From positions 1 through 41,592 of the forward strand of contig DMDF01000083.1 of assembly GCA_003446605.1 (NCBI GenBank): a DNA stretch of 41,592 nt, given 5' to 3'. This DNA is from Anaerolineaceae bacterium. GTDB taxonomy: Bacteria > Chloroflexota > Anaerolineae > Anaerolineales > Anaerolineaceae. The notes under the pieces were generated by a model. The model made no database searches, was not told the origin of the DNA, and saw nothing but the letters and a program-made list of their open reading frames with translations. The first letter of the stretch is position 1, and each line of letters opens with the position of its first letter. The position numbers were made by a program, and so were the translations under genes. Positions 17,870 to 26,464 of the stretch are shown here, one piece after another.

Positions 17870-18863
17870 AACCCTTGCACTCCTCATCCTGATCCCTCTC
17901 CTGCTTATAGGATGTACTACTGCTCCATCACAAACTGATAGCGACAACGGTACATTGGTAATTGGAGAAGTCTATACGCTGGAAAGCGGAAAGACCATCC
18001 ATGGAAATCTGGCAATCATCGGCTCCAGCTTCACAATGGAAGAAGGTTCGCAAGTAATTGGTGATATCAGCTTGATCGGAAGCACCGCTCAAATCAACGG
18101 ACAGGTGAACGGCGATATTTTCGCATTTGCCGGTTCTAGCACTTTGGAGAGCAGTGCCGTCATTGACGGTGATTTTAACCAGATATTCCATAAAATACAC
18201 CAGAATGAAGGTTCACAAATAACCGGCACAATCAGCACCTACTCCAGTCCACAGGCAATCCAACCAGCCTGGAGCAGTTTCAGCTTCTTAATTCCATTTT
18301 TCTCAAACCCTGAAAAAATATTGACCAGTCGATTGGTTTTATCGGCTGTTTTCCTGTTGATCGCGTGTCTGGTGGCATATCTGCTTCCTAAACCAACCCA
18401 TAATGTGATGCGTTCCATCCAAAACCAGCCTGGCGTAAGCTGGGGAGTTGGTTTCCTCATGTTGCTGGCAGTACCTATTATCACCCTTATACTTGCTATT
18501 ACTATTTGCCTTTCACCCTTTGCGCTGGTTCTGCTGGTTGTATTCCTGGTTGCCTCTCTCTTCGGTTGGATCGCTCTGGCGGCTTTGCTGGGAGAGTTAA
18601 TGAACCGATGGTTTTACCTGAAAATGTCGCTGGTTCTCCAAACGCTGGTCGGGGGTCTTCTGATTGCGCTGTTGGTCAGTTTACTCACCTTAATTCCCGT
18701 GGTCGGATGGATCGCTGTTATGCTGTTAGGGTGCTATGGTTTGGGAGGAGTAACCAGCAGCCGATTTGGTAAATTCGAGGATAAAGGAGATCGAAAACGC
18801 AAGAAAAATGCGATCTCCAAGGAAATCTCTTCAGAAAACGGGAAAGCAACCCAAGAAGAATAA
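17856..18863 (+). CDS. Bactofilin-like lipoprotein with C-terminal membrane domain
   Basis: A 335-residue protein with a lipoprotein signal (LLLIGC, acylated Cys20). About residues 40-125 form short beta-helix repeats of the polymer-forming (bactofilin/DUF583) type, e.g. GKTIHGNLAIIG, GSQVIGDISLIG, QINGQVNGDIFAFAG. The C-terminal half (from about residue 170) has four hydrophobic helices. The start at 17856 is chosen because it begins the lipoprotein signal and AAGAGG lies 9 nt upstream; a start at 17799 would bury it. Overlap with the anti-sigma gene implies co-expression, so it may be the sensor or the main structural target of the sigma system (inference). Confidence 0.75.
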   Translation: MGKNKTLALLILIPLLLIGCTTAPSQTDSDNGTLVIGEVYTLESGKTIHGNLAIIGSSFTMEEGSQVIGDISLIGSTAQINGQVNGDIFAFAGSSTLESSAVIDGDFNQIFHKIHQNEGSQITGTISTYSSPQAIQPAWSSFSFLIPFFSNPEKILTSRLVLSAVFLLIACLVAYLLPKPTHNVMRSIQNQPGVSWGVGFLMLLAVPIITLILAITICLSPFALVLLVVFLVASLFGWIALAALLGELMNRWFYLKMSLVLQTLVGGLLIALLVSLLTLIPVVGWIAVMLLGCYGLGGVTSSRFGKFEDKGDRKRKKNAISKEISSENGKATQEE

Positions 18864-18876
18864 TTTCGACAAAGAT

Positions 18877-18916
18877 CAAAAAAGAAGCTGATAGTACAAT
18901 CAGCTTCTTTTTTGAT
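18877..18916 (+). terminator. Rho-independent terminator after the bactofilin-like gene
   Basis: A perfect 17-bp inverted repeat (18877-18893 with 18900-18916, loop AGTACA) has a GAAGCTGAT core flanked by A-run and T-run, the standard intrinsic terminator layout. It could act on both strands. The right arm contains the -35 box of the next promoter. Confidence 0.9.
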
Positions 18917-18940
18917 TAAACTTATTAAAAAGTTATAATT
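18913..18940 (+). promoter_or_regulatory. Promoter for the polysaccharide gene cluster
   Basis: TTGATT (18913-18918), a 16-nt spacer and a perfect TATAAT (18935-18940). The start would be near 18947, about 22 nt before the next ATG, with a GAGG ribosome-binding site at 18960-18963. The -35 lies in the terminator's right arm. Confidence 0.72.
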
Positions 18941-18968
18941 TCATCATTAGAAAGTACACGAGGTAACT

Positions 18969-21125
18969 ATGAAACAGGTCTTGCAGTATATGAACAGCGG
19001 AGAAAGCAAAATCGTGGATGTGCCTATCCCGCAGGTAAGGAAGAACACTGCGTTGGTTCGGACAGCTGCATCCCTGGTCTCCGCCGGTACAGAACGCTCG
19101 CTGGTAGAGTTTGGTGAGAAAAATCTTCTGCAAAAAGCTACTTCCCGCCCCGACCTGATGAAGCAGGTCATGGATAAAGCGAAACGTGAAGGTGTGTTTT
19201 CTACGCTTGAATCAACTTTCAATCGTCTCGATCAGCCCCTGGTGCTGGGTTATTCATCCGCCGGAACCATCGTGGAGGTAGGGGAAGGTCTGGTCGGGTT
19301 TCAGGTAGGCGAGCGGGTAGTGTGTGCAGGAGGGAACCATGCCGTACACGCCGAGTATGCGGTTATCCCACAGAATTTACTGGCACATTTACCGGATGAT
19401 ATCCCCTTTGAATCAGCCTGTTTCGCCACACTGGGAGCTATCGCACTGAACGGCATCCGTCTGGCACATCTTGAGATAGGAAATCAGGTGGCGGTAATCG
19501 GATTGGGTTTATTAGGATTATTGACCGCGCGTTTGGTAGAAGCGAACGGCTGCCAGGTTACCGGCATCGAACCCTCTCCCCAACGAGTAGAGTTCGCTCG
19601 CAAAGCTGGCATCCAGGCATATCATCGCGATGACATCCTTCCCGCGACGGCTTCACTTACCCAAAATCGCGGATTTGATGCCGTACTGATCTGTGCTGCC
19701 ACCAGCAGCAATGATACGGTGCAACTGGCAGGTGAGATCGCGCGTGATCGTGGATATGTCATCTCGTTAGGAGTGGTGGGATTGAATATTCCACGCAAAC
19801 CTTTCTATGAAAAAGAAATCCATTTTCAGGTCTCCCGTTCTTCTGGACCGGGGAGGTATGACCCCGTTTATGAAGAGGCTGGTATTGATTACCCGCTGGG
19901 ATATGTACGCTGGACGGAGGGGAGAAACCTGCAAGCATTTGTTCAATTATTGCAATCCAGTAAACTGAAGGTTGCAGACCTCATCACACATCAATTTGCC
20001 ATTGAAGATGCCGCAAAAGCCTACGGCATTATCGCCGGTAAGACTGATGAGGCTTATTTAGGCATAGTCCTGACCTACCCACACACAAACGGGGATAAAA
20101 AAGAACAAAAGGAGCGGGTGGAAGTAAATGCACAACGCATGTATCATTCCACCATCAAAGTGGGTGCTATCGGAGCGGGAAACTATGCCAAAGCCACTTT
20201 CTTACCGGTCATGCAAAAGAGCCTTAATGTTGATTTGGTGGCAATCGCTTCGATCAATGGAGTAAATGCTCAGCACGCTGCACAAAAATTCGGTTTTGAA
20301 TATGCTTCTTCTTCTGCCGAAACCATCCTGAACGATGAGACCATCAATACCGTAGTAATCATGACGCGCCATCAAGATCACGCCGATTTTACTTTAAAGG
20401 CATTGCACAACGGGAAACATGTATATTGCGAGAAACCGCTGGCTCTCACTCTGGAGGAGCTGGATAAAATTGAAATACAGCTGGAAAAAAAGTCCTCCCC
20501 GCTATTAATGGTAGGGTTTAACCGGCGTTTTGCCCCATTATCTGTCCAGTTAAAAAAATTCTTCTTAACCCGAAAAGAACCACTTTATGCACATTACACC
20601 GTAAATGCCGGCTATCTCCCATCCAACCACTGGCTGCACGACCCTGTTGAAGGTGGCGGACGTATCATCGGGGAAGGTTGCCATTTCATTGATTACCTCA
20701 CTTTTCTAGTGGGAGATACCCCTGTAAACGTTCATGCTGCTGCATTGGCAGATCAAGGGAAGTACCATCATGACAATATGCTGCTCACGTTAGAATTCAA
20801 AGATGGATCGGTTGGTTCCATTGCTTATCTGGCAAATGGAGACAAGAGTTTCCCCAAGGAACGCGTTGAGGTCTTCAGCGGCGGTAAAGTGGCGGTGCTG
20901 CATGATTATCGCAGTTTAGATCTGACAACTGATGGACACACACATACCATACGACCCCATTCCCGACAGGATAAAGGTCATCAAGCTGCCTGGGGCGCAT
21001 TCCTGCAGTGCATCCGTGAGGGAAGCGAACCGCCCATCCCATACAACCAGCTCGTGGCTGTCAGCCGGGCAGCGATCATAACCATGAAAGCGGCTGCGGA
21101 GAAGAAGACCATTTCGCTTGGTTAA
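18969..21125 (+). CDS. Two-domain oxidoreductase: MDR dehydrogenase fused to Gfo/Idh/MocA
   Basis: A 718-residue fusion. Residues 1 to about 375 are a medium-chain (zinc-alcohol-dehydrogenase-like) oxidoreductase with GYSSAGTIVEVGEG and the Rossmann VAVIGLGLLG (from residue 174). From about residue 397 a Gfo/Idh/MocA NAD-dependent sugar oxidoreductase begins (VGAIGAGNYA), with the catalytic-region motif CEKPLALTLEEL. I know this bi-domain arrangement from exopolysaccharide and heparinase-type loci, and the heparinase-like and glycosyltransferase genes downstream agree. The substrate is presumably a nucleotide or uronic sugar, not determinable here. The usual structural zinc cysteines of alcohol dehydrogenases are not evident. 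Confidence 0.88.
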   Translation: MKQVLQYMNSGESKIVDVPIPQVRKNTALVRTAASLVSAGTERSLVEFGEKNLLQKATSRPDLMKQVMDKAKREGVFSTLESTFNRLDQPLVLGYSSAGTIVEVGEGLVGFQVGERVVCAGGNHAVHAEYAVIPQNLLAHLPDDIPFESACFATLGAIALNGIRLAHLEIGNQVAVIGLGLLGLLTARLVEANGCQVTGIEPSPQRVEFARKAGIQAYHRDDILPATASLTQNRGFDAVLICAATSSNDTVQLAGEIARDRGYVISLGVVGLNIPRKPFYEKEIHFQVSRSSGPGRYDPVYEEAGIDYPLGYVRWTEGRNLQAFVQLLQSSKLKVADLITHQFAIEDAAKAYGIIAGKTDEAYLGIVLTYPHTNGDKKEQKERVEVNAQRMYHSTIKVGAIGAGNYAKATFLPVMQKSLNVDLVAIASINGVNAQHAAQKFGFEYASSSAETILNDETINTVVIMTRHQDHADFTLKALHNGKHVYCEKPLALTLEELDKIEIQLEKKSSPLLMVGFNRRFAPLSVQLKKFFLTRKEPLYAHYTVNAGYLPSNHWLHDPVEGGGRIIGEGCHFIDYLTFLVGDTPVNVHAAALADQGKYHHDNMLLTLEFKDGSVGSIAYLANGDKSFPKERVEVFSGGKVAVLHDYRSLDLTTDGHTHTIRPHSRQDKGHQAAWGAFLQCIREGSEPPIPYNQLVAVSRAAIITMKAAAEKKTISLG

Positions 21126-21131
21126 CATATT

Positions 21132-23054
21132 ATGGCAAACAGCAACAAGCTGCATACCCTTTTGAAAGCGCCTGTAGAACTGGGCTGGAAATCAACCTGG
21201 CAGTACGCACTCTATCAAAGCGGGCTGCGTAGCGGGTATTTTTACCTGCGTACCCCGACCCCAGCAATAGAAAAGATTCGGAGCCAAATCCCACATACGA
21301 TCAAATCCATCCTACCCCTACCCAATAAACAACTACTACAACATACACTGGGAACAACGATGCCAACTCTGCTGCAAAAAGCGGATGCTGTGACTGAGGG
21401 AAAATTTTGTCTTTTCGAAGGTCCTTTGACGGAGTTCACTCTCGCCCATCAGGCGCCCTTGCAGCATTGGAGCCAATTTGAACGCAGAAAAGCTTCCGTA
21501 GACAACGATATCAAATTCATCTGGGAACCTGCGCGCGCCGGTTGGGCTTTCCTGCTGGCACGCGCTTTTTATCTCAGCGGAGACGATCGCTATGCGCAAT
21601 CCTTCATCCAACTTTTTAACCAATACCAGCAAGAAAATCCACCCTACCACGGACCAAATTGGGTATCTGCGCAGGAAGCAGCCCTGCGAATTATGGCTTT
21701 CTGTTTTGCATATCAGGTTTTTTCGGAATCAGAACATTTTCCCACAAAAACGATAAGTGATCTGAGCTTAGCAATAGCCCTGAATGCACACCGTATTCCC
21801 CCCACACTGTGCTACGCTCGCTCCCAACGCAACAACCACCTTATCAGTGAAGCAGTGGGATTATATACAGCCGGGTTATTCTTGCAAGGTTATCCCCCCG
21901 CCCGTGCGTGGGAACGTAAAGGGAAGAAGGTCTTCGAGCAAGCCATTCTTGACCAGATCGACAAGAATGGCACCTATATCCAGCACAGCACGAATTATCA
22001 CCGTCTGATGCTGGATGAAGCGCTGTGGATGACGTCCATCGCCAACTCCGCTGGTGACAGTTTCTCCCAAGCAGTTCTACAAAAATTAGCACTTGCCACA
22101 CAACATCTCTACAGGATGACAGACACCATATCTGGTCATGTACCGAATCTGGGGAACCAGGACGGGTCGAACGTGCTGCCACTTGCCACAGCGGATCATC
22201 TGGATTACCGCGCAAGTTTACAGGCTGCCAGCAGACAATTCCTGGGTAAAAACGCGTTTGAAGAGGGAAGTTGGGATGAGAAATCTCTATGGCTGAATAT
22301 CAAACCGCAAGCGGAAACGCTGCATGAACAGGAAGATACGCTCCAACTTCATTCATCCCACGGATGGGCAAGCCTGCGAGCAATTACCTATCATGCCAGA
22401 CCAGCTCATGCCGATCAGTTGCATGTGGAAATCTGGCATAACGGGCAGAATCTGGCACTGGATGCAGGTACTTTTCTCTATAATGCTCCTCCCCCCTGGC
22501 AGAATGCGCTGCGAACCACTCTGGTGCACAACACGATCTGTATAGACAGAAGGGATCAGATGCTAGCAGCCGGGAAATTTCTGTGGTTGGATTGGGCAAA
22601 TGCCGAAATTCACGAATCCACAGCTACCCGCGTTACCGCCAGCCATAATGGCTATAAAAAGATGGGAATTAACCACACCCGAACTTTATCCAGCACACCA
22701 AAAGGCTGGGAAGTGGCAGACGAGTTGCAAAGTATGAAAAGCCAGGCAGTAGAACATGAATATCTGCTGCATTGGCTAATCCCTGACCTGGTTTTTCACG
22801 TGCAGGGAAATCAAATTCTCTTCGATAATCCAGCAATCCGCCTTACCTTCCTTACGAATGGATCAGGGCAATCTCTTCTTCATATCATTCGTGGCGGATG
22901 TGTACTCCATGGGGAATCCAACATTGACCCGTTGTTATTTGGATGGTTTTCTCCCACCTATAGTGTAAAACAGGAGGCACTATCTGTTTTGTATGTTGTG
23001 CACAGCAACCTTCCTCTCACCACCATCAGCTCCAACTGGGAATTTCTGAAATAA
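21132..23054 (+). CDS. Heparinase II/III family protein
   Basis: A 640-residue protein with the alpha-helical toroid N-domain of heparinase II/III-like lyases (block RSQRNNHLISEAVGLYTAG, then STNYHRLMLDEALW) and the C-terminal beta-sandwich domain (HVEIWHNGQNLALDAGTFLYN). Family members cleave or modify uronate-containing polysaccharides. No signal peptide is visible, so it may act in the cytoplasm during polymer synthesis, as inferred for homologues beside glycosyltransferases. It starts 6 nt after the oxidoreductase with no good Shine-Dalgarno, implying coupled translation. Confidence 0.87.
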   Translation: MANSNKLHTLLKAPVELGWKSTWQYALYQSGLRSGYFYLRTPTPAIEKIRSQIPHTIKSILPLPNKQLLQHTLGTTMPTLLQKADAVTEGKFCLFEGPLTEFTLAHQAPLQHWSQFERRKASVDNDIKFIWEPARAGWAFLLARAFYLSGDDRYAQSFIQLFNQYQQENPPYHGPNWVSAQEAALRIMAFCFAYQVFSESEHFPTKTISDLSLAIALNAHRIPPTLCYARSQRNNHLISEAVGLYTAGLFLQGYPPARAWERKGKKVFEQAILDQIDKNGTYIQHSTNYHRLMLDEALWMTSIANSAGDSFSQAVLQKLALATQHLYRMTDTISGHVPNLGNQDGSNVLPLATADHLDYRASLQAASRQFLGKNAFEEGSWDEKSLWLNIKPQAETLHEQEDTLQLHSSHGWASLRAITYHARPAHADQLHVEIWHNGQNLALDAGTFLYNAPPPWQNALRTTLVHNTICIDRRDQMLAAGKFLWLDWANAEIHESTATRVTASHNGYKKMGINHTRTLSSTPKGWEVADELQSMKSQAVEHEYLLHWLIPDLVFHVQGNQILFDNPAIRLTFLTNGSGQSLLHIIRGGCVLHGESNIDPLLFGWFSPTYSVKQEALSVLYVVHSNLPLTTISSNWEFLK

Positions 23055-23082
23055 GCGTGCAGGGAAAGGGTACAATCGGGAT

Positions 23083-24291
23083 ATGCACATACTGCTGATT
23101 CACCAAGCTTTTGTTACCATCAACGAACCGGGCGGAACACGCCATCACGAGCTGGCGCGCGTTCTGGCACAGCAAGGACATCAGGTAAGTATTATCGCCA
23201 GCCCAATCAGCTATCTCACCGGGAAAACTTCCTCAACACTCAAGAAAGAAGTAGATGAGTTTGGGGTTACTATCTACCGCACTTATACCTATCCAGCATT
23301 GCACCGCAGTTTCTTTCACCGCCTGATCAGTTTCTTTTCCTTTATGCATTCTTCTTTCTTCCGGGCGATAAAAATCCATAAGGTCGACATGGTATGGGGA
23401 ACATCCCCACCTATCTTTCAAGGATTCACTGCATGGTTGGTAGCACGCCTGAAAGGTGTCCCTTTTGCTTTTGAAGTTCGTGATCTATGGCCAGCTTTTG
23501 CTATAGCTGTGGGTGTCTTGAAGAATCCCCTGATCATCCGCCTTTCAAAGTGGCTGGAAAAATTTCTGTACCGCCATGCTGACCTCGTTATCGTCAATTC
23601 TCCAGGTTATATCGAGTATGTAAGCCAACACGGCGCGAATAAAATAGCCCTGGTTCCAAATGGTGTGGATACAGCTATGTTTCCGATAGGTCAAAATGGG
23701 GAAGTATTTCGCGAACAACACCACCTAGATGGAAAATTTCTCATTTTTTATACCGGCGCTCACGGTATATCAAATGATCTCCAGGTATTGATCGAAGCAG
23801 CAGAGCTGTGCCAAGAGAATGAACAAATTCACTTTGTATTGCTCGGAGACGGGAAAGAAAAACCTGCGTTAATGCAAATGGCAGCAGAAAAGAAACTGGA
23901 AAACATTTCTTTCCTTCCTCCCGTGGAAAAGAAGGAGATGGGTTTAGCCCTCAGCGCAGCGGATTGCTGTATCGCGATTTTAAAACCTATTGAAATGTAC
24001 AAAACCACCTACCCTAATAAAGTGTTTGATTACATGGCAGCCGGTAAAGCGATAATCCTTGCAATTGATGGTGTCATCCGTCAAGTTGTAGATGAAGCGC
24101 AGTGTGGAATTTTCGTACCTCCGGGTAACGCAACCGCTATGGCGGATGCGATTCAACAGCTTTATCAATCTCCAGATAAATGTAAAAAAATGGGGATTCA
24201 TGGTAGAGTGTATGTTGAAGATCATTATGATCGTCAAAAAACTGCTGAGCAGTTATTGTCTGTATTTTTACAGTTGGAGAAAAAGAAATGA
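23083..24291 (+). CDS. GT4-type glycosyltransferase (WbuB-like)
   Basis: A 402-residue GT-B glycosyltransferase. The N-terminus MHILLIHQAF, followed by GGTRHHELARVLAQQGHQV, is typical of WbuB-like family 4 transferases. The C-terminal nucleotide-sugar site is KVFDYMAAGKAI with a preceding Glu. FEVRDLWP and VPNGVDTAMF are further GT4 signatures. It transfers a sugar, probably an amino or deoxy sugar, to a surface glycan; donor and acceptor are unknown. Its last codon overlaps the phoB start by 4 nt, linking glycan genes to the phosphate regulator. Confidence 0.9.
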   Translation: MHILLIHQAFVTINEPGGTRHHELARVLAQQGHQVSIIASPISYLTGKTSSTLKKEVDEFGVTIYRTYTYPALHRSFFHRLISFFSFMHSSFFRAIKIHKVDMVWGTSPPIFQGFTAWLVARLKGVPFAFEVRDLWPAFAIAVGVLKNPLIIRLSKWLEKFLYRHADLVIVNSPGYIEYVSQHGANKIALVPNGVDTAMFPIGQNGEVFREQHHLDGKFLIFYTGAHGISNDLQVLIEAAELCQENEQIHFVLLGDGKEKPALMQMAAEKKLENISFLPPVEKKEMGLALSAADCCIAILKPIEMYKTTYPNKVFDYMAAGKAIILAIDGVIRQVVDEAQCGIFVPPGNATAMADAIQQLYQSPDKCKKMGIHGRVYVEDHYDRQKTAEQLLSVFLQLEKKK

Positions 24292-24989
24292 TTGAAAAAA
24301 TTTTGGTTGTAGAGGACGATCTCACGCTACAAGAAACTCTGGTTTACAATCTCAGCCGTCAAGGGTATGCTGTAGAAACCGCCTCTGATGGAAATATGGC
24401 TGTAGAAATTGTTCAGCAAAACCATCCGGACCTTATTCTGCTGGATATAATGCTACCGGGGATGGATGGGTTTGAGGTATGTCGGATCATTCGTAAGAAT
24501 TTCACCATTCCCATTTTGATGTTGACGGCGCGAGATGATGAAATCGATCGCGTGGTAGGGCTCGAAGTGGGCGCTGATGATTATCTTACCAAACCATTCA
24601 GTATGCGGGAATTAATTGCGCGTGTGAAAGCTTTACTACGTCGTTCTCGCATCATGCAAGAGGATCAACAATCCCAAGCGATCCAGAAGAAAAAATACAT
24701 TTTCAACAATTTGGAAATTGACCAGGATCGCAGGGAAGTCACCATCAGTGGTAAAGTGGTGGAGTTCAAACCGAAAGAATATGAGTTGCTCATCTATTTT
24801 GCCGAGAATAAAGGTCATGTACTCAGCCGCGAACAGATCCTTGAAAAAGTATGGGGATGGGATTATTTCGGTGACAGTCGTACAGTAGATGTACATGTAC
24901 GCTGGTTACGGGAAAAAATTGAAAAAGATCCTGCTTCTCCCCAGCGCATTCTAACCGTGCGCAGCGCCGGGTATCGTTTTGATGGATAG
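24288..24989 (+). CDS. phoB: PhoB/PhoP-type response regulator (OmpR family)
   Basis: A 233-residue two-domain regulator. The receiver domain has acidic Asp10/Asp11, phosphoacceptor Asp53 (LILLDIMLPGMDG) and the conserved Lys in DDYLTKPFS. The C-terminal winged helix ends with the OmpR-type block SRTVDVHVRWLREKIE and TVRSAGYRF. It precedes a PhoR-like kinase and the pst operon, which bears a Pho box, so it is called as the phosphate-starvation regulator by context. It overlaps the glycosyltransferase by 4 nt; a separate promoter inside that gene is possible but not seen. Confidence 0.88.
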   Translation: MIEKILVVEDDLTLQETLVYNLSRQGYAVETASDGNMAVEIVQQNHPDLILLDIMLPGMDGFEVCRIIRKNFTIPILMLTARDDEIDRVVGLEVGADDYLTKPFSMRELIARVKALLRRSRIMQEDQQSQAIQKKKYIFNNLEIDQDRREVTISGKVVEFKPKEYELLIYFAENKGHVLSREQILEKVWGWDYFGDSRTVDVHVRWLREKIEKDPASPQRILTVRSAGYRFDG

Positions 24990-24994
24990 GTAAA

Positions 24995-26353
24995 ATGCTC
25001 CCTTTTTTCTGGCGATTCTTCCTTAGCTTTATTTTCATCACAGCTATCAGCCTTACTATTTTTTCAACCTGGGTTGACCCCAACTCCACCTTTAAAGAAT
25101 TATTAAGCGCACGACTACCAGACCTGCTGCTGCTCCTTCTGGGAGAAGCCGGTCTGGCGGGATTGCTGACCGTTCTGATGCGTAATCCTATTTACAATCT
25201 TCGTCGCTATTTATCTGGGAGTAATACAGACAAAACACTGAGGCGCATCGAAAAACGCCCTGATGAGATTGGAGCGTTGGCAAAAGCCCTTTCGAAATAT
25301 ACAGCACAAAGCAACGCCACCATCGACGATCTCATGGCACAACAACGCTATCTGGCTACTATCCTGGAAAACTTGAATGATGGTATCTGCATTGTTGACA
25401 GGCAGGGATCTGTCCGTGTTATCAATCAAGCTACCAAACGCATGTTTCAGATCCCCGAGAGCGCCGTGAGCGGGCAAACTCTTATCGAGACCATCCGCCA
25501 TCATAAAGTGCTGGAATTGTGGCAAAACTGCCAGACGAGTGGAATCCAACAAACTGCACAACTTGAGACAAGTATGGATCGTAATTACTTACAGTGTATT
25601 GCTACCCCGCTAAAGCCATACGAAGAAGGGAACATTCTACTGTTATTCCAGGATGTCACTCGCCTTCATCAACTTGAAATCGTCAGACGTGATTTTGTCA
25701 GTAATGTATCTCATGAGCTGCGAACACCACTTACCTCTCTGAAATTAATCACCGAGACTCTAAGCGATGGTGCCATGGATGATCCTCCTGCTCAACAGAG
25801 ATTTCTCAAACAGATGGAAACAGAAATTGATAATCTCACCCAACTGGTGCAGGAACTGCTCGAACTATCCCGCATTGAATCCGGGTTGGTTCCTCTGCAA
25901 AAAACTGCGGTTGATCCCTGCGCCTTTATCAATGAAACGGCTGCCAGAATGCAGGTGCAGGCAGAGCGAGCCGGTCTTACTTTCACGTGGGATTGCTCGA
26001 GCAATCTACCTTCTATTTCAGCGGATACAGCGCGCCTGGGACAGGTACTCATCAACCTCATCCATAATGCCATCAAGTTCACCCCTCCTGGTGGAGAGAT
26101 CCACGTTTCTGTCCGCAAGGAAAAAGAAACTGTCATTTTCTCTGTGAAAGATACAGGGGTGGGCATCCCCCAAAAGGATATTGATCGTATCTTTGAGCGC
26201 TTCTACAAAACCGATCGGTCACGGTCGAAAAGCGGAACCGGGCTGGGGCTATCCATCGCGCGCCATCTGGTGGAAGCACACGATGGGAAATTGTGGGTTG
26301 AAAGCACAGTGGGAAAGGGCAGCACTTTTTCATTTTCCCTTCCAATAAAATAA
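24995..26353 (+). CDS. phoR: PhoR-type sensor histidine kinase
   Basis: A 452-residue kinase: two membrane helices (about residues 5-27 and 42-62), a short linker, a PAS domain (about 115-210, LENLNDGICIVDRQG), the HisKA dimerisation helix with His240 in VSHELRTPLTSL, and an HATPase domain with N-box LINLIHNAIKFTPPGG, DTGVGIP, FERFYKTD and GTGLGLSI. The short loop between the helices is typical of PhoR, which senses phosphate through PstSCAB/PhoU contacts rather than by an external domain. It starts 5 nt after phoB. PhoR naming rests on architecture and position. Confidence 0.87.
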   Translation: MLPFFWRFFLSFIFITAISLTIFSTWVDPNSTFKELLSARLPDLLLLLLGEAGLAGLLTVLMRNPIYNLRRYLSGSNTDKTLRRIEKRPDEIGALAKALSKYTAQSNATIDDLMAQQRYLATILENLNDGICIVDRQGSVRVINQATKRMFQIPESAVSGQTLIETIRHHKVLELWQNCQTSGIQQTAQLETSMDRNYLQCIATPLKPYEEGNILLLFQDVTRLHQLEIVRRDFVSNVSHELRTPLTSLKLITETLSDGAMDDPPAQQRFLKQMETEIDNLTQLVQELLELSRIESGLVPLQKTAVDPCAFINETAARMQVQAERAGLTFTWDCSSNLPSISADTARLGQVLINLIHNAIKFTPPGGEIHVSVRKEKETVIFSVKDTGVGIPQKDIDRIFERFYKTDRSRSKSGTGLGLSIARHLVEAHDGKLWVESTVGKGSTFSFSLPIK

Positions 26354-26378
26354 ACATCCATCCTGAGCGGTATAAATC

Positions 26379-26432
26379 TTAATCAAACCTTAACCTTCTT
26401 CTCATTTTGTGTTAAACGCCGCCTAGTAAGAT
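26379..26432 (+). promoter_or_regulatory. Pho box and -10 of the pstS promoter
   Basis: TTAATC (26379), TTAACC (26390) and TTAAAC (26412) lie in one 11-bp register, with a degenerate fourth site CTCATT at 26401. Eleven-bp phased hexamers are the layout of PhoB/PhoP boxes. A -10-like TAAGAT (26427-26432) sits 9 nt downstream with no -35, as expected for an activator-dependent promoter. AAGGAG at 26450-26455 is the pstS ribosome-binding site. Confidence 0.75.
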
Positions 26433-26464
26433 TCAGGCATCAACTACATAAGGAGAAAGAAAGA

